The position numbers were made by a program, and so were the translations under genes. A stretch of 35,441 nucleotides of DNA, from assembly GCF_004801855.1 (NCBI RefSeq), contig NZ_SSTC01000047.1, forward strand, positions 1-35,441. The letters run 5' to 3'. Positions 34,733 to 35,441 of the stretch are shown one piece after another; positions within the stretch are counted from its first letter, which is position 1; each line of letters starts with the position of its first letter. Source of the DNA: Pseudomonas sp. A-1. GTDB lineage: Bacteria > Pseudomonadota > Gammaproteobacteria > Pseudomonadales > Pseudomonadaceae. The notes beneath the pieces were generated by a model. It saw nothing but the letters and a program-made list of their open reading frames with translations. It was not told the DNA's origin and did no database searches.

Positions 34733-35441
34733 GTGTCGAATGCCCAGCCGTCCCCCCCGCGCCGCCGCCTGCGCCGCGTCCTGGCCGCCCTGAGCGGGCT
34801 GCTGGTGCTGGGCGCGACCGGCGGCAGCTTCTACCTGAACGAGCAGCGGCCGCAGCGCGCCGGCGAGCTGGCGTTGCCCGGCCTCGCCGCGCCGGTGGCG
34901 GTGCGCTTCGACGCCCAGGGCGTGCCGCACGTCCGTGCGCAGAACGAGGCCGACCTGTACCGCGCGCTGGGCTACCTGCACGCCCAGGAGCGGCTGTTCC
35001 AGATGGAGCTGCTGCGCCGTCTGGCGCGCGGCGAGCTGGCCGAGGTGCTCGGCGCCGGGCTGGTCGACACCGACCGCCTGTTCCGCACCTTGCGCCTGGG
35101 CGAGCGGGCCGCCGCCATGGCCGCCGCCGAGGACAAGACGGCGCCGGCCTGGCAAGCGCTGCAGGCCTACCTCGCCGGCATCAACCACTACCAGGCCAGC
35201 CGCGCCCTGCCGCTGGAGTTCGACCTGCTCGGCATCCGCCCGCGGCCGTTCAGCGCCGAGGACAGCTTCGCGGTGATCGGCTACATGGCCTACAGCTTCG
35301 CCGCCGCCCTGCGCAGCGAGCCGCTGCTGACTCATATCCGCGACCGGCTCGGCGCCGGCTACCTGGACATCTTCGGCCTCGCCGGCGCCGCGGCCGGTCC
35401 CGCGCCGGCGCTGGCCGGCGCCGACTGGCGCGGCCTGCACG
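34733..35441 (+). CDS. Penicillin acylase family (Ntn-hydrolase) protein, N-terminal part (cut by window end)
   Basis: The 236 visible codons start at a GTG with GGAG 7 bases upstream; no in-frame ATG fits. A basic N-terminus (PPRRRLRR) and one hydrophobic helix form a signal or anchor. Then VRFDAQGVPHVRAQNEADLYRALGYLHAQERLFQMELLRRLARGELAEVLG gives the classic alpha-subunit motif of penicillin amidases, followed by YLAGINHY and the PFSAEDSF block. Members are periplasmic, self-cleaving amidases acting on beta-lactams, acyl-homoserine lactones or other amides. The catalytic Ser of the beta subunit lies beyond the window, so activity and substrate cannot be judged. Confidence 0.9.
   Translation, partial: MSNAQPSPPRRRLRRVLAALSGLLVLGATGGSFYLNEQRPQRAGELALPGLAAPVAVRFDAQGVPHVRAQNEADLYRALGYLHAQERLFQMELLRRLARGELAEVLGAGLVDTDRLFRTLRLGERAAAMAAAEDKTAPAWQALQAYLAGINHYQASRALPLEFDLLGIRPRPFSAEDSFAVIGYMAYSFAAALRSEPLLTHIRDRLGAGYLDIFGLAGAAAGPAPALAGADWRGLH

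Overview
The window is a GC-rich (roughly two-thirds G+C) chromosomal segment from a Pseudomonas or close relative such as Azotobacter. The best evidence is gene order: an AmpDh2-like amidase, an endonuclease-family gene, dsbA, cytochrome c4, cytochrome c5, engB, the sRNA ersA, polA, a DUF2782 gene and thrB. I recall this as the P. aeruginosa PA5485-PA5495 order. ErsA sits exactly in the polA/engB gap. The species cannot be named from sequence alone.

Layout. (1) 1-1773: start of pntAA (minus strand, cut by the window edge), diverging from a probable sulfide-sensing ArsR regulator and two YeeE/YedE membrane genes. (2) 1877-5734: cytochrome c' converging on cytochrome b561, then a fused TRAP permease. 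(3) 6006-6977: its TAXI-type binding protein, separated from the permease by a dispersed palindromic repeat and hairpins. (4) 7128-15817: the conserved housekeeping block. (5) 15831-17627: hemerythrin-like, CZB-domain and ferritin genes, a small metal/redox group. (6) 17737-20070: an MFS exporter diverging from a PcaR-like IclR regulator. (7) 20281-28353: a benzoate/toluate degradation locus with benR (xylS-like), benA, benB, benC, benD, benK and a BenF-like porin. (8) 28608-33364: a five-gene branched-chain-amino-acid-type ABC importer. (9) 33455-35441: an orphan TRAP DctP binding protein, diverging from the start of a penicillin-acylase-family gene cut by the window end.

How it works together. 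BenR with benzoate should activate benA through two perfect 15-bp sites of the form TGCA-N6-GGATA just upstream. BenABC dihydroxylates the ring and BenD rearomatises the cis-diol to catechol. The porin, BenK and possibly the ABC importer bring substrate in. No catechol-cleavage genes are present, so that step must lie elsewhere. A-rich Hfq/Crc-type motifs lie at the start codons of benA, benK, the porin, the ABC binding protein and dctP, which points to coordinated carbon catabolite repression of the whole uptake and degradation locus.

No tRNA, rRNA, CRISPR array, insertion sequence or prophage gene was recognised. Non-coding features of interest are ErsA with a sigma-22-like promoter, several terminators, intercistronic hairpins, operator-like palindromes and one MITE-like repeat.
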